Source: Oasisia sp. SBJ-2009 (taxonomy: Eukaryota > Annelida > Polychaeta > Sabellida > Siboglinidae). Taken from it: a stretch of DNA of 64,000 bases. The notes under the pieces were generated by a model that saw only the letters and a list, made by a program, of their open reading frames with translations, did not search any database and was not told where the DNA came from. The position numbers were made by a program, and so were the translations under genes. The stretch is from positions 67,360,254 through 67,424,253 of the forward strand of contig OZ024854.1 of NCBI GenBank assembly GCA_964017155.1. Direction: 5' to 3'. Positions 1-16,059 of this stretch are shown one piece after another (position 1 is the first letter of the stretch; the number at the start of each line of letters is the position of its first letter).

Positions 1-3000
1 TATCATCAATAGGGGGACATGCATTGTTAAAATATCACCAGTGAGAGGACATGCAGTGTTAAAATATCATCAGTAGCGGGACATGCTGTGTTACAATATC
101 ATCAGTAGGGGGACATGCAGTGTTAAAATATCACCAGTGAGAGGACATACTGTGTTAAAATATTATCAGTATGACGACATGCAGTGTTAAAATACCATCA
201 GTAGGAGTAAATGCAGTGTTAAAATATCATCAGTAGCAGGACATGCAGTATTAAAATATCACCAGTAAAGGGACATGCTGTGTTAATATATCACCAGTAG
301 GGGGACATGCATTGTAGAAATATCACCAGTATGGGGACATGCAGTGTTAAAATATCATCAGTAGGGGGACATGCAGTTTTAAAATATCATCAGTAGGAGG
401 ACATGCAGTGTTAAAATATCATCAGTAGGATACATGCATTGTTAAAATATCATCAGTAGGAGACATGCAGTGTTAAAATATCATCAGTAAGGGGACATGC
501 AGTGTTAAAATATCATCAGTAGGAGGACATGCAGTGTTAAAATATCATCAGTAGGAGGACATGCAGTGTTAAAACATCATCAGTAGGAGACATGCAGTGT
601 TAAAATATCATCAGTAGGGGGACTTGCAGTGTTAAAATATCATCAGTAAGGGGACGTGCAGTGTTAAAATATCATCAGTAGGAGGACATGCAGTGTTAAC
701 ATATCATCAGTAGGAGACATGCAGTGTTAAAATATCATTAGTAGGGGGACATGCAGTGTTAAATATCATCAGTACCGGGACATGCTGTGTTAAAATATCA
801 TTAGTAGGGGGACATGCAGTGTTAAAATATCATCAGTACCGGGACATGCAGTGTTAACATATATCATCAGTAGGGGGACATGAAGTGTTAAAATATCATC
901 AGTAGGAGGACATGCAGTGTTAAAATATCATCAGTAGGAGACATGGAGTGTTAAAATATCATCAGTTGGGGGACATGAAGTGTTAAAATATCATCAGTAG
1001 GAGGACATGCAGTGTTAAAATATCATCAGTAGGAGGACATACAGTGTTAAAATATCATCAGTAGGAGACATGCAGTGTTAAAATATCATCAGTAGGGGGA
1101 CATGCAGTGTCATAATATCATCAGTAGGGGGACATGCAGTGTTAAAATATCATCAGTAGGGGGACATGGAGTGTTATAATATCATCAGTAGGGGGACATG
1201 CAGTGTTAAAATATCATCAGTAGGGGGACATGCAATGTTAAAATATCACCAGCAGGAGGACAGGCAGTGTTAAAAAATCATCAGTAGGAGGACATGCAGT
1301 GTTAAAATATCATCAGTAGGAGGACATGCAGTGTTAAAATATCATCAGTAGGAGGACATGCAGTGTTAAAATATCACCAGTGGGAGGACATGCAGTGTTA
1401 AAATATCATCAGTAGGAGGACATACTGTGTTAAAATGTCATCAGTAGGAGGACATGCTGTGTTAAAATATCATCAGTAGGAGACATGCAGTGTTAAAATA
1501 TCATCAGTAGGGGACATGCAATGTTAAAATATCATCAGTGGGAGGACATGCAGTGTTAAAATATCATCAGTAGGAGGACATGCAGTGTTAAAATATCATC
1601 AGTAGGAGGACATGCAGTGTTAAAATATCATCAGTAGCGGGACATGGTGTGTTAAAATATCATCAGTAGGGGGACATGCATTGTTAAAATATCACCAGTG
1701 AGAGGACATGCAGTGTTAAAATATCATCAGTAGCGGGACATGCTGTGTTACAATATCATCAGTAGGGGGACATGCAGTGTTAAAATATCACCAGTGAGAG
1801 GACATACTGTGTTAAAATATTATCAGTATGACGACATGCAGTGTTAAAATACCATCAGTAGGAGTAAATGCAGTGTTAAAATATCATCAGTAGCAGGACA
1901 TGCAGTATTAAAATATCACCAGTAACGGGACATGCTGTGTTAATATATCACCAGTAGGGGGACATGCATTGTAGAAATATCACCAGTATGGGGACATGCA
2001 GTGTTAAAATATCATCAGTAGGGGGACATGCAGTTTTAAAATATCATCAGTAGGAGGACATGCAGTGTTAAAATATCATCAGTAGGATACATGCATTGTT
2101 AAAATATCATCAGTAGGAGACATGCAGTGTTAAAATATCATCAGTAAGGGGACATGCAGTGTTAAAATATCATCAGTAGGAGGACATGCAGTGTTAAAAT
2201 ATCATCAGTAGGAGGACATGCAGTGTTAAAACATCATCAGTAGGAGACATGCATTGTTAAAATATCATCAGTAGGAGACATGCAGTGTTAAAATATCATC
2301 AGTAAGGGGACATGCAGTATTAAAATATCATCAGTAGGAGGACATGCAGTGTTAAAATAGCATCAGTAGAAGGACATGCAGTGTTAAAATATCATCAGTA
2401 GGAGACATGCAGTGTTAAAATATCATCAGTAGAAGGACATGCAGTGTTAAAATATCATCAGTAGTAGGACATGCAGTGTTAAAATATCACCAGCAGCAGG
2501 ACATGCAGTATTAAAATATCATCAGTAGGAGGACATGCAGTGTTAAAATAGCATCAGTAGAAGGACATGCAGTGTTAAAATATCATCAGTAGGAGACATG
2601 CAGTGTTAAAATATCATCAGTAGGAGGACATGCAGTGTTAAAATATCATCAGTAGGAGGACGTGCAGTGTTAAAATATCATCAGTAGGAGGACATGCAGT
2701 GTTAAAATATCATCAGTAGGAGGACGTGCAGTGTTAAAATATCATCAGTAGGAGGACGTGCAGTGTTAAAATATCATCAGAAGGAGGACATGCAGTGTTA
2801 AAATATCACCAGTAGGGGGACATGCAGTGTTAATATATCATCAGTAGGAGGACATGCAGTGTTAAAATATCACAAGTAGGAGACATGCAGTGTAAAAATA
2901 TCGTCAGTAGGAGGACATGCAGTGTTAAAATATCATCAGTAGGGGGACATGCAGTGTTATAATATCATCAGTAGGGGGACATGCAGTGTTAAAATATCAT

Positions 3001-6000
3001 CAGTAGGGGGACATGCATTGTTAAAATATCATCAGTAGGAGACATGCAGTGTTAAAATATCATCAGTAGGAGGACATGCAGTGTTAAAATATCATCAGTA
3101 GGAGGACATGCAGTGCTAAAACATCATCAGTAGGAGACATGCAGTGTTAAAATATCATCAGTAGGGGGACATGGAGTGTTATAATATCATCAGTAGGGGG
3201 ACTTGCAGTGTTAAAATAGCATCAGTAAGGGGACGTGCAGTGTTAAAATATCATCAGTAGGAGGACATGCAGTGTTAACATATCATCAGTAGGAGACATG
3301 CAGTGTTAAAATATCATTAGTAGGGGGACATGCAGTGTTAAAATATCATTAGTACCGGGACATGCTGTGTTAAAATATCATTAGTAGGGGGACATGCAGT
3401 GTTAAAATATCATCAGTACCAGGACATGCATTGTTAACATATATCATCAGTAGGGGGACATGAAGTGTTAAAATATCATCAGTAGGAGGACATGCAGTGT
3501 TAAAATATCATCAGTAGGAGACATGCAGTGTTAAAATATCATCAGTAGGTGGACATGAAGTGTTAAAATATCATCAGTAGGAGGACATGCAGTGTTAAAA
3601 TATCATCAGTAAGAGGACATACAGTGTTAAAATATCATCAGTAGGAGACATGCAGTGTTAAAATATCATCAGTAGGGGGACATGCGGTGTCATAATATCA
3701 TCAGTAGGGGGACATGCAGTGTTAAGATGTCATCAGTAGGGGGACATGCAGTGTTAACATATCATTAGTAAGGGGACGTACAGTTTTAAAATATCATCAG
3801 TAGGAGGACATGCAGTGTTAAAATATCATCAGTACCGGGACATGCAGTGTTAACATATATCATCAGTAGGGGGACATGAAGTGTTAAAATATCATCAGTA
3901 GGAGGACATGCAGTGTTAAAATATCATCAGTAGGAGACATGCAGTGTTAAAATATCATCAGTTGGGGGACATGAAGTGTTAAAATATCATCAGTAGGAGG
4001 ACATGCAGTGTTAAAATATCATCAGTAGGAGGACATACAGTGTTAAAATATCATCAGTAGGAGACATGCAGTGTTAAAATATCATCAGTAGGGGGACATG
4101 CAGTGTCATAATATCATCAGTAGGGGGACATGCAGTGTTAAAATATCATCAGTAGGGGGACATGGAGTGTTATAATATCATCAGTAGGGGGACATGCAGT
4201 GTTAAAATATCATCAGTAGGGGGACATGCAATGTTAAAATATCACCAGCAGGAGGACAGGCAGTGTTAAAAAATCATCAGTAGGAGGACATGCAGTGTTA
4301 AAATATCATCAGTAGGAGGACATGCAGTGTTAAAATATCATCAGTAGGAGGACATGCAGTGTTAAAATATCACCAGTGGGAGGACATGCAGTGTTAAAAT
4401 ATCATCAGTAGGAGGACATACTGTGTTAAAATGTCATCAGTAGGAGGACATGCTGTGTTAAAATATCATCAGTAGGAGACATGCAGTGTTAAAATATCAT
4501 CAGTAGGGGACATGCAATGTTAAAATATCATCAGTGGGAGGACATGCAGTGTTAAAATATCATCAGTAGGAGGACATGCAGTGTTAAAATATCATCAGTA
4601 GGAGGACATGCAGTGTTAAAATATCATCAGTAGCGGGACATGGTGTGTTAAAATATCATCAATAGGGGGACATGCATTGTTAAAATATCACCAGTGAGAG
4701 GACATGCAGTGTTAAAATATCATCAGTAGCGGGACATGCTGTGTTACAATATCATCAGTAGGGGGACATGCAGTGTTAAAATATCACCAGTGAGAGGACA
4801 TACTGTGTTAAAATATTATCAGTATGACGACATGCAGTGTTAAAATACCATCAGTAGGAGTAAATGCAGTGTTAAAATATCATCAGTAGCAGGACATGCA
4901 GTATTAAAATATCACCAGTAAAGGGACATGCTGTGTTAATATATCACCAGTAGGGGGACATGCATTGTAGAAATATCACCAGTATGGGGACATGCAGTGT
5001 TAAAATATCATCAGTAGGGGGACATGCAGTTTTAAAATATCATCAGTAGGAGGACATGCAGTGTTAAAATATCATCAGTAGGATACATGCATTGTTAAAA
5101 TATCATCAGTAGGAGACATGCAGTGTTAAAATATCATCAGTAAGGGGACATGCAGTGTTAAAATATCATCAGTAGGAGGACATGCAGTGTTAAAATATCA
5201 TCAGTAGGAGGACATGCAGTGTTAAAACATCATCAGTAGGAGACATGCAGTGTTAAAATATCATCAGTAGGGGGACTTGCAGTGTTAAAATATCATCAGT
5301 AAGGGGACGTGCAGTGTTAAAATATCATCAGTAGGAGGACATGCAGTGTTAACATATCATCAGTAGGAGACATGCAGTGTTAAAATATCATTAGTAGGGG
5401 GACATGCAGTGTTAAATATCATCAGTACCGGGACATGCTGTGTTAAAATATCATTAGTAGGGGGACATGCAGTGTTAAAATATCATCAGTACCGGGACAT
5501 GCAGTGTTAACATATATCATCAGTAGGGGGACATGAAGTGTTAAAATATCATCAGTAGGAGGACATGCAGTGTTAAAATATCATCAGTAGGAGACATGCA
5601 GTGTTAAAATATCATCAGTTGGGGGACATGAAGTGTTAAAATATCATCAGTAGGAGGACATGCAGTGTTAAAATATCATCAGTAGGAGGACATACAGTGT
5701 TAAAATATCATCAGTAGGAGACATGCAGTGTTAAAATATCATCAGTAGGGGGACATGCAGTGTCATAATATCATCAGTAGGGGGACATGCAGTGTTAAAA
5801 TATCATCAGTAGGGGGACATGGAGTGTTATAATATCATCAGTAGGGGGACATGCAGTGTTAAAATATCATCAGTAGGGGGACATGCAATGTTAAAATATC
5901 ACCAGCAGGAGGACAGGCAGTGTTAAAAAATCATCAGTAGGAGGACATGCAGTGTTAAAATATCATCAGTAGGAGGACATGCAGTGTTAAAATATCATCA

Positions 6001-8481
6001 GTAGGAGGACATGCAGTGTTAAAATATCACCAGTGGGAGGACATGCAGTGTTAAAATATCATCAGTAGGAGGACATACTGTGTTAAAATGTCATCAGTAG
6101 GAGGACATGCTGTGTTAAAATATCATCAGTAGGAGACATGCAGTGTTAAAATATCATCAGTAGGGGACATGCAATGTTAAAATATCATCAGTGGGAGGAC
6201 ATGCAGTGTTAAAATATCATCAGTAGGAGGACATGCAGTGTTAAAATATCATCAGTAGGAGGACATGCAGTGTTAAAATATCATCAGTAGCGGGACATGG
6301 TGTGTTAAAATATCATCAGTAGGGGGACATGCATTGTTAAAATATCACCAGTGAGAGGACATGCAGTGTTAAAATATCATCAGTAGCGGGACATGCTGTG
6401 TTACAATATCATCAGTAGGGGGACATGCAGTGTTAAAATATCACCAGTGAGAGGACATACTGTGTTAAAATATTATCAGTATGACGACATGCAGTGTTAA
6501 AATACCATCAGTAGGAGTAAATGCAGTGTTAAAATATCATCAGTAGCAGGACATGCAGTATTAAAATATCACCAGTAACGGGACATGCTGTGTTAATATA
6601 TCACCAGTAGGGGGACATGCATTGTAGAAATATCACCAGTATGGGGACATGCAGTGTTAAAATATCATCAGTAGGGGGACATGCAGTTTTAAAATATCAT
6701 CAGTAGGAGGACATGCAGTGTTAAAATATCATCAGTAGGATACATGCATTGTTAAAATATCATCAGTAGGAGACATGCAGTGTTAAAATATCATCAGTAA
6801 GGGGACATGCAGTGTTAAAATATCATCAGTAGGAGGACATGCAGTGTTAAAATATCATCAGTAGGAGGACATGCAGTGTTAAAACATCATCAGTAGGAGA
6901 CATGCATTGTTAAAATATCATCAGTAGGAGACATGCAGTGTTAAAATATCATCAGTAAGGGGACATGCAGTATTAAAATATCATCAGTAGGAGGACATGC
7001 AGTGTTAAAATAGCATCAGTAGAAGGACATGCAGTGTTAAAATATCATCAGTAGGAGACATGCAGTGTTAAAATATCATCAGTAGAAGGACATGCAGTGT
7101 TAAAATATCATCAGTAGTAGGACATGCAGTGTTAAAATATCACCAGCAGCAGGACATGCAGTATTAAAATATCATCAGTAGGAGGACATGCAGTGTTAAA
7201 ATAGCATCAGTAGAAGGACATGCAGTGTTAAAATATCATCAGTAGGAGACATGCAGTGTTAAAATATCATCAGTAGGAGGACATGCAGTGTTAAAATATC
7301 ATCAGTAGGAGGACGTGCAGTGTTAAAATATCATCAGTAGGAGGACATGCAGTGTTAAAATATCATCAGTAGGAGGACGTGCAGTGTTAAAATATCATCA
7401 GTAGGAGGACGTGCAGTGTTAAAATATCATCAGAAGGAGGACATGCAGTGTTAAAATATCACCAGTAGGGGGACATGCAGTGTTAATATATCATCAGTAG
7501 GAGGACATGCAGTGTTAAAATATCACAAGTAGGAGACATGCAGTGTAAAAATATCGTCAGTAGGAGGACATGCAGTGTTAAAATATCATCAGTAGGGGGA
7601 CATGCAGTGTTATAATATCATCAGTAGGGGGACATGCAGTGTTAAAATATCATCAGTAGGGGGACATGCATTGTTAAAATATCATCAGTAGGAGACATGC
7701 AGTGTTAAAATATCATCAGTAGGAGGACATGCAGTGTTAAAATATCATCAGTAGGAGGACATGCAGTGCTAAAACATCATCAGTAGGAGACATGCAGTGT
7801 TAAAATATCATCAGTAGGGGGACATGGAGTGTTATAATATCATCAGTAGGGGGACTTGCAGTGTTAAAATAGCATCAGTAAGGGGACGTGCAGTGTTAAA
7901 ATATCATCAGTAGGAGGACATGCAGTGTTAACATATCATCAGTAGGAGACATGCAGTGTTAAAATATCATTAGTAGGGGGACATGCAGTGTTAAAATATC
8001 ATTAGTACCGGGACATGCTGTGTTAAAATATCATTAGTAGGGGGACATGCAGTGTTAAAATATCATCAGTACCAGGACATGCATTGTTAACATATATCAT
8101 CAGTAGGGGGACATGAAGTGTTAAAATATCATCAGTAGGAGGACATGCAGTGTTAAAATATCATCAGTAGGAGACATGCAGTGTTAAAATATCATCAGTA
8201 GGTGGACATGAAGTGTTAAAATATCATCAGTAGGAGGACATGCAGTGTTAAAATATCATCAGTAAGAGGACATACAGTGTTAAAATATCATCAGTAGGAG
8301 ACATGCAGTGTTAAAATATCATCAGTAGGGGGACATGCGGTGTCATAATATCATCAGTAGGGGGACATGCAGTGTTAAGATGTCATCAGTAGGGGGACAT
8401 GCAGTGTTAACATATCATTAGTAAGGGGACGTACAGTTTTAAAATATCATCAGTAGGAGGACATGCAGTGTTAAAATATCA
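1..8481. repeat. HOR pair, period 4653 bp (1657 + 2996)
   Basis: Positions 1-~3828 match 4654-~8481 at an offset of 4653 bp, including rare variants such as the ATGACGAC monomer (171 and 4824; 1828 and 6481) and the CATCAATAGGGGG monomer that opens each unit (1 and 4654). After ~3828/8481 the two units diverge: one continues with a CCGGGACATGC monomer, the other with a GGAGACATGC monomer. Within each unit a 1657-bp sub-repeat is visible. Boundaries are approximate because the junction lies inside near-identical monomers. Confidence 0.85.
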
Positions 8482-9155
8482 TCAGTAGGAGACATGCAGT
8501 GTTAAAATATCATTAGTAGGGGGACATGCAGTGTTAAAATATCATCAGTACCGGGACATGCTGTGTTAAAATATCATCAGTAGGAGGACATGCAGTGTTA
8601 AAATATCATCAGTAGGAGGACATGCAGTGTTAAAATATCATCAGTAGGAGGACATGCAGTGTTAAAATATCATCAGTAGGAGGACATGCAGTGTTAAAAT
8701 ATCACCAGTGGGAGGACATGCAGTGTTAAAATATCATCAGTAGGAGGACATACTGTGTTAAAATGTCATCAGTAGGAGGACATGCTGTGTTAAAATATCA
8801 TCAGTAGGAGACATGCAGTGTTAAAATATCATCAGTAGGGGACATGCAATGTTAAAATATCATCAGTGGGAGGACATGCAGTGTTAAAATATCATCAGTA
8901 GGAGGACATGCAGTGTTAAAATATCATCAGTAGGAGGACATGCAGTGTTAAAATATCATCAGTAGCGGGACATGGTGTGTTAAAATATCATCAGTAGGGG
9001 GACATGCATTGTTAAAATATCACCAGTGAGAGGACATGCAGTGTTAAAATATCATCAGTAGCGGGACATGCTGTGTTACAATATCATCAGTAGGGGGACA
9101 TGCAGTGTTAAAATATCACCAGTGAGAGGACATACTGTGTTAAAATATTATCAGT

Positions 9156-12100
9156 ATGACGACATGCAGTGTTAAAATACCATCAGTAGGAGTAAATGCA
9201 GTGTTAAAATATCATCAGTAGCAGGACATGCAGTATTAAAATATCACCAGTAACGGGACATGCTGTGTTAATATATCACCAGTAGGGGGACATGCATTGT
9301 AGAAATATCACCAGTATGGGGACATGCAGTGTTAAAATATCATCAGTAGGGGGACATGCAGTTTTAAAATATCATCAGTAGGAGGACATGCAGTGTTAAA
9401 ATATCATCAGTAGGATACATGCATTGTTAAAATATCATCAGTAGGAGACATGCAGTGTTAAAATATCATCAGTAAGGGGACATGCAGTGTTAAAATATCA
9501 TCAGTAGGAGGACATGCAGTGTTAAAATATCATCAGTAGGAGGACATGCAGTGTTAAAACATCATCAGTAGGAGACATGCAGTGTTAAAATATCATCAGT
9601 AGGGGGACTTGCAGTGTTAAAATATCATCAGTAAGGGGACGTGCAGTGTTAAAATATCATCAGTAGGAGGACATGCAGTGTTAACATATCATCAGTAGGA
9701 GACATGCAGTGTTAAAATATCATTAGTAGGGGGACATGCAGTGTTAAATATCATCAGTACCGGGACATGCTGTGTTAAAATATCATTAGTAGGGGGACAT
9801 GCAGTGTTAAAATATCATCAGTACCGGGACATGCAGTGTTAACATATATCATCAGTAGGGGGACATGAAGTGTTAAAATATCATCAGTAGGAGGACATGC
9901 AGTGTTAAAATATCATCAGTAGGAGACATGCAGTGTTAAAATATCATCAGTTGGGGGACATGAAGTGTTAAAATATCATCAGTAGGAGGACATGCAGTGT
10001 TAAAATATCATCAGTAGGAGGACATACAGTGTTAAAATATCATCAGTAGGAGACATGCAGTGTTAAAATATCATCAGTAGGGGGACATGCAGTGTCATAA
10101 TATCATCAGTAGGGGGACATGCAGTGTTAAAATATCATCAGTAGGGGGACATGGAGTGTTATAATATCATCAGTAGGGGGACATGCAGTGTTAAAATATC
10201 ATCAGTAGGGGGACATGCAATGTTAAAATATCACCAGCAGGAGGACAGGCAGTGTTAAAAAATCATCAGTAGGAGGACATGCAGTGTTAAAATATCATCA
10301 GTAGGAGGACATGCAGTGTTAAAATATCATCAGTAGGAGGACATGCAGTGTTAAAATATCACCAGTGGGAGGACATGCAGTGTTAAAATATCATCAGTAG
10401 GAGGACATACTGTGTTAAAATGTCATCAGTAGGAGGACATGCTGTGTTAAAATATCATCAGTAGGAGACATGCAGTGTTAAAATATCATCAGTAGGGGAC
10501 ATGCAATGTTAAAATATCATCAGTGGGAGGACATGCAGTGTTAAAATATCATCAGTAGGAGGACATGCAGTGTTAAAATATCATCAGTAGGAGGACATGC
10601 AGTGTTAAAATATTATCAGTAGCGGGACATGGTGTGTTAAAATATCATCAGTAGGGGGACATGCATTGTTAAAATATCACCAGTGAGAGGACATGCAGTG
10701 TTAAAATATCATCAGTAGCGGGACATGCTGTGTTACAATATCATCAGTAGGGGGACATGCAGTGTTAAAATATCACCAGTGAGAGGACATACTGTGTTAA
10801 AATATTATCAGTATGACGACATGCAGTGTTAAAATACCATCAGTAGGAGTAAATGCAGTGTTAAAATATCATCAGTAGCAGGACATGCAGTATTAAAATA
10901 TCACCAGTAACGGGACATGCTGTGTTAATATATCACCAGTAGGGGGACATGCATTGTAGAAATATCACCAGTATGGGGACATGCAGTGTTAAAATATCAT
11001 CAGTAGGGGGACATGCAGTTTTAAAATATCATCAGTAGGAGGACATGCAGTGTTAAAATATCATCAGTAGGATACATGCATTGTTAAAATATCATCAGTA
11101 GGAGACATGCAGTGTTAAAATATCATCAGTAAGGGGACATGCAGTGTTAAAATATCATCAGTAGGAGGACATGCAGTGTTAAAATATCATCAGTAGGAGG
11201 ACATGCGGTGTTAAAACATCATCAGTAGGAGACATGCAGTGTTAAAATATCATCAGTAGGGGGACTTGCAGTGTTAAAATATCATCAGTAAGGGGACGTG
11301 CAGTGTTAAAATATCATCAGTAGGAGGACATGCAGTGTTAACATATCATCAGTAGGAGACATGCAGTGTTAAAATATCATTAGTAGGGGGACATGCAGTG
11401 TTAAATATCATCAGTACCGGGACATGCTGTGTTAAAATATCATTAGTAGGGGGACATGCAGTGTTAAAATATCATCAGTACCGGGACATGCAGTGTTAAC
11501 ATATATCATCAGTAGGGGGACATGAAGTGTTAAAATATCATCAGTAGGAGGACATGCAGTGTTAAAATATCATCAGTAGGAGACATGCAGTGTTAAAATA
11601 TCATCAGTTGGGGGACATGAAGTGTTAAAATATCATCAGTAGGAGGACATGCAGTGTTAAAATATCATCAGTAGGAGGACATACAGTGTTAAAATATCAT
11701 CAGTAGGAGACATGCAGTGTTAAAATATCATCAGTAGGGGGACATGCAGTGTCATAATATCATCAGTAGGGGGACATGCAGTGTTAAAATATCATCAGTA
11801 GGGGGACATGGAGTGTTATAATATCATCAGTAGGGGGACATGCAGTGTTAAAATATCATCAGTAGGGGGACATGCAATGTTAAAATATCACCAGCAGGAG
11901 GACAGGCAGTGTTAAAAAATCATCAGTAGGAGGACATGCAGTGTTAAAATATCATCAGTAGGAGGACATGCAGTGTTAAAATATCATCAGTAGGAGGACA
12001 TGCAGTGTTAAAATATCACCAGTGGGAGGACATGCAGTGTTAAAATATCATCAGTAGGAGGACATACTGTGTTAAAATGTCATCAGTAGGAGGACATGCT

Positions 12101-15100
12101 GTGTTAAAATATCATCAGTAGGAGACATGCAGTGTTAAAATATCATCAGTAGGGGACATGCAATGTTAAAATATCATCAGTGGGAGGACATGCAGTGTTA
12201 AAATATCATCAGTAGGAGGACATGCAGTGTTAAAATATCATCAGTAGGAGGACATGCAGTGTTAAAATATCATCAGTAGCGGGACATGGTGTGTTAAAAT
12301 ATCATCAGTAGGGGGACATGCATTGTTAAAATATCACCAGTGAGAGGACATGCAGTGTTAAAATATCATCAGTAGCGGGACATGCTGTGTTACAATATCA
12401 TCAGTAGGGGGACATGCAGTGTTAAAATATCACCAGTGAGAGGACATACTGTGTTAAAATATTATCAGTATGACGACATGCAGTGTTAAAATACCATCAG
12501 TAGGAGTAAATGCAGTGTTAAAATATCATCAGTAGCAGGACATGCAGTATTAAAATATCACCAGTAACGGGACATGCTGTGTTAATATATCACCAGTAGG
12601 GGGACATGCATTGTAGAAATATCACCAGTATGGGGACATGCAGTGTTAAAATATCATCAGTAGGGGGACATGCAGTTTTAAAATATCATCAGTAGGAGGA
12701 CATGCAGTGTTAAAATATCATCAGTAGGATACATGCATTGTTAAAATATCATCAGTAGGAGACATGCAGTGTTAAAATATCATCAGTAAGGGGACATGCA
12801 GTGTTAAAATATCATCAGTAGGAGGACATGCAGTGTTAAAATATCATCAGTAGGAGGACATGCAGTGTTAAAACATCATCAGTAGGAGACATGCAGTGTT
12901 AAAATATCATCAGTAGGGGGACTTGCAGTGTTAAAATATCATCAGTAAGGGGACGTGCAGTGTTAAAATATCATCAGTAGGAGGACTTGCAGTGTTAACA
13001 TATCATCAGTAGGAGACATGCAGTGTTAAAATATCATTAGTAGGGGGACATGCAGTGTTAAATATCATCAGTACCGGGACATGCTGTGTTAAAATATCAT
13101 TAGTAGGGGGACATGCAGTGTTAAAATATCATCAGTACCGGGACATGCAGTGTTAACATATATCATCAGTAGGGGGACATGAAGTGTTAAAATATCATCA
13201 GTAGGAGGACATACTGTGTTAAAATGTCATCAGTAGGAGGACATGCTGTGTTAAAATATCATCAGTAGGAGACATGCAGTGTTAAAATATCATCAGTAGG
13301 GGACATGCAATGTTAAAATATCATCAGTGGGAGGACATGCAGTGTTAAAATATCATCAGTAGGAGGACATGCAGTGTTAAAATATCATCAGTAGGAGGAC
13401 ATGCAGTGTTAAAATATCATCAGTAGCGGGACATGGTGTGTTAAAATATCATCAGTAGGGGGACATGCATTGTTAAAATATCACCAGTGAGAGGACATGC
13501 AGTGTTAAAATATCATCAGTCGCGGGACATGCTGTGTTACAATATCATCAGTAGGGGGACATGCAGTGTTAAAATATCACCAGTGAGAGGACATACTGTG
13601 TTAAAATATTATCAGTATGACGACATGCAGTGTTAAAATACCATCAGTAGGAGTAAATGCAGTGTTAAAATATCATCAGTAGCAGGACATGCAGTATTAA
13701 AATATCACCAGTAACGGGACATGCTGTGTTAATATATCACCAGTAGGGGGACATGCATTGTAGAAATATCACCAGTATGGGGACATGCAGTGTTAAAATA
13801 TCATCAGTAGGGGGACATGCAGTTTTAAAATATCATCAGTAGGAGGACATGCAGTGTTAAAATATCATCAGTAGGATACATGCATTGTTAAAATATCATC
13901 AGTAGGAGACATGCAGTGTTAAAATATCATCAGTAAGGGGACATGCAGTGTTAAAATATCATCAGTAGGAGGACATGCAGTGTTAAAATATCATCAGTAG
14001 GAGGACATGCAGTGTTAAAACATCATCAGTAGGAGACATGCAGTATTAAAATATCATCAGTAGGGGGACTTGCAGTGTTAAAATATCATCAGTAAGGGGA
14101 CGTGCAGTGTTAAAATATCATCAGTAGGAGGACATGCAGTGTTAACATATCATCAGTAGGAGACATGCAGTGTTAAAATATCATTAGTAGGGGGACATGC
14201 AGTGTTAAATATCATCAGTACCGGGACATGCTGTGTTAAAATATCATTAGTAGGGGGACATGCAGTGTTAAAATATCATCAGTACCGGGACATGCAGTGT
14301 TAACATATATCATCAGTAGGGGGACATGAAGTGTTAAAATATCATCAGTAGGAGGACATGCAGTGTTAAAATATCATCAGCAGGAGGACATACAGTGTTA
14401 AAATATCATCAGTAGGAGGACATACAGTGTTAAAATATCATCAGTAGGAGACATGCAGTGTTAAAATATCATCAGTAGGGGGACATGCAGTGTCATAATA
14501 TCATCAGTAGGGGGACATGCAGTGTTAAAATATCATCAGTAGGGGGACATGGAGTGTTATAATATCATCAGTAGGGGGACATGCAGTGTTAAAATATCAT
14601 CAGTAGGGGGACATGCAATGTTAAAATATCACCAGCAGGAGGACAGGCAGTGTTAAAAAATCATCAGTAGGAGGACATGCAGTGTTAAAATATCATCAGT
14701 AGGAGGACATGCAGTGTTAAAATATCATCAGTAGGAGGACATGCAGTGTTAAAATATCACCAGTGGGAGGACATGCAGTGTTAAAATATCATCAGTAGGA
14801 GGACATACTGTGTTAAAATGTCATCAGTAGGAGGACATGCTGTGTTAAAATATCATCAGTAGGAGACATGCAGTGTTAAAATATCATCAGTAGGGGACAT
14901 GCAATGTTAAAATATCATCAGTGGGAGGACATGCAGTGTTAAAATATCATCAGTAGGAGGACATGCAGTGTTAAAATATCATCAGTAGGAGGACATGCAG
15001 TGTTAAAATATCATCAGTAGCGGGACATGGTGTGTTAAAATATCATCAGTAGGGGGACATGCATTGTTAAAATATCACCAGTGAGAGGACATGCAGTGTT

Positions 15101-16050
15101 AAAATATCATCAGTAGCGGGACATGCTGTGTTACAATATCATCAGTAGGGGGACATGCAGTGTTAAAATATCACCAGTGAGAGGACATACTGTGTTAAAA
15201 TATTATCAGTATGACGACATGCAGTGTTAAAATACCATCAGTAGGAGTAAATGCAGTGTTAAAATATCATCAGTAGCAGGACATGCAGTATTAAAATATC
15301 ACCAGTAACGGGACATGCTGTGTTAATATATCACCAGTAGGGGGACATGCATTGTAGAAATATCACCAGTATGGGGACATGCAGTGTTAAAATATAATCA
15401 GTAGGGGGACATGCAGTTTTAAAATATCATCAGTAGGAGGACATGCAGTGTTAAAATATCATCAGTAGGATACATGCATTGTTAAAATATCATCAGTAGG
15501 AGACATGCAGTGTTAAAATATCATCAGTAAGGGGACATGCAGTGTTAAAATATCATCAGTAGGAGGACATGCAGTGTTAAAATATCATCAGTAGGAGGAC
15601 ATGCAGTGTTAAAACATCATCAGTAGGAGACATGCAGTGTTAAAATATCATCAGTAGGGGGACTTGCAGTGTTAAAATATCATCAGTAAGGGGACGTGCA
15701 GTGTTAAAATATCATCAGTAGGAGGACATGCAGTGTTAACATATCATCAGTAGGAGACATGCAGTGTTAAAATATCATTAGTAGGGGGACATGCAGTGTT
15801 AAATATCATCAGTACCGGGACATGCTGTGTTAAAATATCATTAGTAGGGGGACATGCAGTGTTAAAATATCATCAGTACCGGGACATGCAGTGTTAACAT
15901 ATATCATCAGTAGGGGGTCATGAAGTGTTAAAATATCATCAGTAGGAGGACATGCAGTGTTAAAATATCATCAGTAGGAGACATGCAGTGTTAAAATATC
16001 ATCAGTTGGGGGACATGAAGTGTTAAAATATCATCAGTAGGAGGACATGC
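9156..16050. repeat. 1657-bp HOR run with indel variants
   Basis: The diagnostic ATGACGAC monomer recurs at 9156, 10813, 12470, 13617 and 15211. The spacings are 1657, 1657, 1147 and 1594 bp. The two short intervals differ from 1657 by 510 and 63 bp, close to 16 and 2 monomers. This fits loss of whole monomers by in-register unequal exchange. The right limit (~16.05 kb) is where the CACCAGCAGCAGG-type monomers and the 2199-bp repeat begin. Confidence 0.8.
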
Positions 16051-16059
16051 AGTGTTAAA

